A stretch of DNA of 64,000 bases from B25-G16 sp964549945 (GTDB lineage Bacteria; Desulfobacterota; DSM-4660; Desulfatiglandales; B25-G16): NCBI GenBank assembly GCA_964549945.1, contig CAZJXD010000001.1:62001-126000 (forward strand). Direction: 5' to 3'. Positions within the stretch are counted from its first letter, which is position 1. Every line of letters begins with the position of its first letter. The translations under genes were made by a program, and so were the position numbers. Below the pieces are notes generated by a model, which was not told where the DNA came from, did no database searches, and saw only the letters and a list, made by a program, of their open reading frames with translations. This document shows positions 62,020 through 64,000 of this stretch, piece by piece.

Positions 62020-63156
62020 ATGATGGTACGTTCGGATATGGAGGAACTTCTGCGTAGGGTCATGGCACGGTTTGTGGATGAAGAGGTTATCCCCGTTGCC
62101 AGGGAGATCGATGATAGGGGTGAGTTCCCCTTTGACCTATTCAAAAGGCTCGCCGATATGGGCATCCTTGGAATCAGGTATCCCAAGAAAGCGGGAGGTT
62201 CAGGGGGAAATACTACCCTTTACTGTATCTCGGTTGAGGAGTTGGCACGGGGGCTCATGAGCCTGGCCGCGATCACCGCCATGCAGTGCCTTATGGCCAC
62301 CAACGGCCTCTATCTCTATGGTACCAAGCAGATGCATGAGGAGTACTTACGGCCTGCCTTGAGGGGTGAGAAGATCGGCGCATTTCAGCTCACCGAGCCC
62401 GAGGCGGGATCGGATCTCGGCAATGTTCGTACCAGGGCCACCAAGGTCAAGGATGGGTGGGTCATCAACGGAATGAAGACCTGGTCAACGAGCGGCCCCT
62501 ATGGAGACTTCCACACGGTGCTGTGCCAGACCGATCTGGACAGGGGATTAAAGGGGCTCATGTTCGTCTTCATCCCCAGCGATACCCCCGGGTTCTCTCA
62601 CAGCAAGAAGTTCGACACGCTGGGCACGAGAACATCGGCCCTCTCAGAGATCTACTTCAATAATTGTCATGTTCCTGACGAATACATGCTGGGGGAGCTG
62701 GGCAGGGGCCTTGATGTCTTGTTGACCATCTTGGCGGAGATCAGGGTGATGACCGGGTGTCTGGCCATTGGATTGCTTCGCGCGGCAATGGATGATTCCA
62801 TAAGGTATTGTAAGGAGAGGGTACAGTTTGGCAGGCCGATCGGCACGTATCAGCTCATCCAGGCAAAGATCGCGAATATGGCCGTCAATCTAGAGGCGAG
62901 CAACCTCATGTGCTATAAGGTGACCCATCTCGTTGACAAAGGCATTGCCTGTTTAAATGAGGCGTCCATGGCCAAGTATTTTGCAACCGAGGCCGCATGC
63001 TCCGCGGCGGATGAGGCCATGAGGATCTTCGGCGCCTACGCCTATTCAATGGAATACAACGTGCAGAGGTATTACAGGGACAACCGTTTCTTGCTCTACG
63101 GCGGGGGGACGCACGAGGTGCTTCAGACCACGATTGCGAGGCAGTACCTGCGGTAG
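62020..63156 (+). CDS. Acyl-CoA dehydrogenase family protein, non-canonical base position
   Basis: 378 residues, full acyl-CoA dehydrogenase fold: FQLTEPEAGSDLGNVRTRAT (FAD/substrate loop), KTWSTSGPYGDFH, KERVQFGRPIGTYQLIQAKIANM and YRDNRFLLYGGGTHEVLQ at the end. The catalytic Glu of short- and medium-chain enzymes (YEGT) is Gly here (YGGGT). Isovaleryl-CoA and long-chain enzymes also lack Glu there and use one from another helix; here ILAEIRVM holds a Glu two residues before the conserved Arg that could act. It begins 5 nt after etfA and probably forms a complex with the ETF. Confidence 0.92.
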   Translation: MMVRSDMEELLRRVMARFVDEEVIPVAREIDDRGEFPFDLFKRLADMGILGIRYPKKAGGSGGNTTLYCISVEELARGLMSLAAITAMQCLMATNGLYLYGTKQMHEEYLRPALRGEKIGAFQLTEPEAGSDLGNVRTRATKVKDGWVINGMKTWSTSGPYGDFHTVLCQTDLDRGLKGLMFVFIPSDTPGFSHSKKFDTLGTRTSALSEIYFNNCHVPDEYMLGELGRGLDVLLTILAEIRVMTGCLAIGLLRAAMDDSIRYCKERVQFGRPIGTYQLIQAKIANMAVNLEASNLMCYKVTHLVDKGIACLNEASMAKYFATEAACSAADEAMRIFGAYAYSMEYNVQRYYRDNRFLLYGGGTHEVLQTTIARQYLR

Positions 63157-63180
63157 CGGTGTAAAAAGACGATTGATCAC

Positions 63181-63894
63181 ATGGAAAAAGGACCACTACA
63201 TACGAACAAAGGGAATTCTACCCTGATAAAGCCCATTAAAAAGGAGAACCTCGGGAGCCAGGTCTTTGAGCAGATAAAGGGGATGATCCTGAGGGGGGAG
63301 ATCCCTCCCGAAAGACGCATGATAGAAAGCGAGATTGCCCTCTCAATGGGCATTAGCAGAACCCCAGTCAGAGAGGCAGTACATAAGCTTGAGGCAGAAG
63401 GCTTCCTCACGCCCCTTCCCAAGGGAGGGTATGTGGTGAGAGGGCTCACCATCTCCGATATCGAGGACACCTTCGACATCCGGAGTATTCTGGAGAGCTT
63501 TGCCGGGTATCTCACCGCCAAGAGGCATGTTGAGGATGAGCTTATCGCTCTGGAGGTGAAGATAGATGAGTTTCAGCGATATCTGGACGGAGGTAATCTA
63601 AAAAGACTCGCCGTGGTAAATACCGAGTTCCATGAAGCCCTTTACGCAATGAGCAAGAGCCCTCGGTTAACAAAGATGATTCATGGTCTCAGGGATGAGA
63701 TCTACTTTTTAAGAAAGATCATACTCAAATCGGAGGAGATGGCTCGATTGTCCAATAAGGATCATAGAGAGATAGTAGATGCCATAAAGAAAAGAGAGGC
63801 GGAAAAGGTAGAGAGGCAGCTCAAAGAGCATATCTTAAGGGGTAAGGACTTTGTCCTCAATGAAATCAAGAAGGGAAATGTGAGCATTAGCTAA
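63181..63894 (+). CDS. GntR-family regulator with FCD ligand-binding domain
   Basis: 237 residues. Winged helix at about 25-87 (VFEQIKGMILRGEIPPERRM, ALSMGISRTPVREAVHKLE, PKGGYVVRG). FCD domain at about 95-225 with probable metal ligands Asn147 (Asp in many relatives), His151, His195 and His217. FCD regulators bind organic acids or acyl-CoA and are released from DNA by them. It lies at the end of the beta-oxidation operon, 25 nt after the acyl-CoA dehydrogenase. The 15-bp palindromes at 47203 and 56396 are its likely targets; none is seen before its own gene. Confidence 0.93.
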   Translation: MEKGPLHTNKGNSTLIKPIKKENLGSQVFEQIKGMILRGEIPPERRMIESEIALSMGISRTPVREAVHKLEAEGFLTPLPKGGYVVRGLTISDIEDTFDIRSILESFAGYLTAKRHVEDELIALEVKIDEFQRYLDGGNLKRLAVVNTEFHEALYAMSKSPRLTKMIHGLRDEIYFLRKIILKSEEMARLSNKDHREIVDAIKKREAEKVERQLKEHILRGKDFVLNEIKKGNVSIS

Positions 63895-63927
63895 CCCGCG
63901 ACTAACAAGGATAGATGTGGAGAAGAC

Positions 63928-64000
63928 ATGCCTGAGAAAAAGATCAGAATCATGATTGCGAAGCCAGGTCTTGACGGTCATGACAGGGGTGCAAAAGTGA
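63928..64000 (+). CDS. B12-binding subunit of a methylmalonyl-CoA-mutase-type enzyme, N-terminal part only
   Basis: First 24 codons; the gene leaves the right edge. MPEKKIRIMIAKPGLDGHDRGAKV includes DGHDRG, the DxHxxG motif whose His binds cobalt, in the position usual for the small cobalamin subunit (about 135 residues). GGAG lies 5 nt before the ATG. It probably acts with a catalytic subunit further right. Confidence 0.85.
   Translation, partial: MPEKKIRIMIAKPGLDGHDRGAKV

Noticed and set aside
61089..62186. 365-codon ORF opposite etfA
   Set aside because: Antisense shadow of etfA and the following dehydrogenase start.
1..64000. tRNA, rRNA, CRISPR, integrase or prophage genes
   Set aside because: No cloverleaf, direct-repeat array or recombinase motif was seen on either strand.

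Overview
The window looks like a chromosomal piece of a strict anaerobe of the Desulfobacterota (former Deltaproteobacteria), probably a sulfate reducer or syntroph. This is inferred from gene content only: HdrA-type redox proteins, ETF with a ferredoxin domain, methylmalonyl-CoA genes, selenium/molybdenum hydroxylase maturation genes, a fused PurS-PurL and many short inverted-repeat elements. The exact lineage cannot be told without a search.

Layout. 1-1.3 kb: start of a threonylcarbamoyl-AMP synthase, purE, and a divergent FmdB zinc ribbon with a good sigma70 promoter. 1.6-7.8 kb (minus strand): yqeB-yqeC-xdhC-SBP-mocA, then a MoeA-like protein and DUF364; this is a maturation set for selenium-dependent molybdenum hydroxylases, without the hydroxylase itself. 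8.19-9.04 kb: an exported thioredoxin-fold protein whose CXXC motif is written UGA-Pro-Phe-Cys, so almost certainly a selenoprotein. 9-21.8 kb: response regulator, acetyltransferase, DUF2080 protein, subtilase, AmpG-like and other MFS transporters, histone-deacetylase-like hydrolase, purQ/purSL, sixA. 22-36 kb: an envelope region with a membrane glycosyltransferase, two FecR-domain proteins, PilZ, a CsgD-like LuxR regulator, intact and deleted copies of a TPR/beta-barrel gene, a GT2, and a 1555-residue secreted beta-helix/beta-propeller protein. Two of these promoters share a 32-bp motif. 36-46.9 kb: radical SAM protein, PTPS-related membrane protein, exported protein, dinB, a lone EF-G, a DNA glycosylase, mltG and a lipoprotein.

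47.2-64 kb is the most interesting part. Plus-strand genes: an OYE-type flavoenzyme, an ATC-hydrolase-like protein, a ferredoxin and an epimerase-like VOC protein; then beta-oxidation dehydrogenase/hydratase, CaiB/BaiF CoA transferase, EtfB, EtfA with two 4Fe-4S motifs, acyl-CoA dehydrogenase, a GntR/FCD regulator and the B12 subunit of a methylmalonyl-CoA-type mutase. Minus-strand genes between them: ferredoxin, short HdrA, HdrA-FlpD fusion and an HdrC-GltD fusion. The same 15-bp perfect palindrome sits at the OYE promoter and in the divergent promoter between the redox and beta-oxidation operons, which ties the segment into one likely regulon under the GntR protein. My reading is a CoA-ester degradation pathway wired to a bifurcation-like redox module with no HdrB and no hydrogenase. 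The substrate is unknown, and several enzymes have replaced active-site residues (OYE His to Gln, acyl-CoA dehydrogenase Glu to Gly, epimerase His to Met/Leu), so textbook names should be used with care.

At least eight MITE-like or palindromic intergenic elements are scattered through the window. I saw no tRNA, rRNA, CRISPR array, phage or transposase gene.
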